Shown here one piece after another: positions 5,387 to 5,654 of a stretch of 5,654 nt of DNA (the stretch's first letter is position 1; every line of letters begins with the position of its first letter). Source of the DNA: Chloroflexota bacterium (lineage in GTDB: Bacteria > Chloroflexota > UBA6077 > CF-72); NCBI GenBank assembly GCA_019242065.1, contig JAFAWJ010000902.1, forward strand, positions 1 to 5,654. Direction: 5' to 3'. Below the pieces are notes generated by a model. The model was not told the DNA's origin. It saw only the letters and a program-made list of their open reading frames with translations, and did no database searches. The position numbers and the translations under genes were made by a program.

Positions 5387-5654
5387 GCCCTGACGGGTCC
5401 CCTCTGGGGTACTGCGTATCGACAGTTGACACGTGTCCACCCGTGCCATCTCCGCCCTGACGGGTACCCTCTGGGCTCCATGTGTCCGACAGTTGACACG
5501 TGTCCACCCGTACCATCTCCGCCCTGACGGGTCCCCTCTGGGGTATGTGTGTCCGACAGTTGACACGTGTCCACCCGTACCGTCTCCGCCCTGTGGGTCC
5601 CCTCTGGGGTACTGTGCATAGACAATTGACACGTGTCCACCCGTACCATCTCCG
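5387..5654. repeat. tandem array of a 67-bp unit, four copies, running off the right edge
   Basis: Units start at 5387, 5454, 5521 and 5588, and the first base of a fifth is 5654. Three units are 67 bases and the fourth is 66. Each reads: GCCCTGACGGG, then a CCCCTCTGGGG-type hairpin, a variable segment of about a dozen bases, then GACAGTTGACACGTGTCC, then ACCCGTACCATCTCC, with one or two substitutions outside the variable segment. The first two blocks can form small stems CCC-TGAC-GGG and CCCC-TCT-GGGG. Every copy has a perfect 10-bp palindrome GACACGTGTC (5428-5437, 5495-5504, 5562-5571, 5628-5637), overlapping TTGACA, which equals a sigma-70 -35 box though no -10 follows at proper distance. 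The unit is not a multiple of three and no gene is recognised in it. It is not CRISPR-like: conserved blocks fill most of the unit and the variable part is too short for a spacer. Confidence 0.95.

Noticed and set aside
4774..5460. Long plus-strand frame overlapping the dioxygenase gene and the intergenic region
   Set aside because: The product is arginine- and proline-rich shadow sequence antisense to a well-supported gene with a complete catalytic triad.
5493..5587. Array of promoters built on TTGACA
   Set aside because: TTGACA recurs in every unit, but no TATAAT-like box lies 16-18 bases downstream; the bases there are GC-rich.
5387..5654. CRISPR array
   Set aside because: The conserved blocks cover most of each 67-bp unit and the variable part is only about twelve bases, inside the unit. 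There are no spacer-sized unique segments and no cas genes.

Overview
This window comes from a high-GC bacterial chromosome. The codon use, Tat-type export signal and transporter architecture are all bacterial, but nothing here fixes the phylum. The substrate-binding protein has no lipobox cysteine, which fits a diderm with a true periplasm slightly better. The decayed AAA+ fragment belongs to a family common in contractile-injection-system loci of several phyla, so it does not settle taxonomy either.

Layout, left to right. (1) Bases 58-268 hold a decayed piece of an AAA+ ATPase (sensor-1 and arginine-finger region only), with an internal frame change and both ends missing. (2) Bases 265-648 on the minus strand hold an unrecognised open frame with coding-like base composition, tentatively a small hypothetical gene. 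(3) Bases 649-785 are intergenic and probably carry the promoter of the next operon, though no convincing promoter is visible. (4) Bases 786-4306 on the plus strand form a compact four-gene operon for a complete ABC importer of the nitrate/sulfonate/thiamine-precursor (NitT/TauT, NMT1/THI5) class: permease, permease, Tat-exported binding protein, ATPase, with gaps of 9, 27 and 14 bases. (5) Bases 4307-5122 on the minus strand encode a TauD/TfdA-type Fe(II)/2-oxoglutarate dioxygenase that converges on the operon with no intergenic base. The two stop codons form the centre of a 16-bp perfect palindrome. (6) Bases 5123-5386 are non-coding: a small operator-like inverted repeat, an AT-rich island and several GC-rich hairpins. 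(7) From 5387 to the right edge runs a tandem array of a 67-bp unit, four copies and continuing beyond the window.

Working model: the importer takes up a small organic compound, and the neighbouring dioxygenase may oxidise it or a related compound. Sulfonate use is the textbook precedent for such a pairing, but the binding protein looks closer to the ThiY/RibY-type branch, so the substrate is open. The best candidates for something undescribed are the 67-bp repeat array with its small hairpins and GACACGTGTC palindromes, and the structured stretch between it and the dioxygenase gene.
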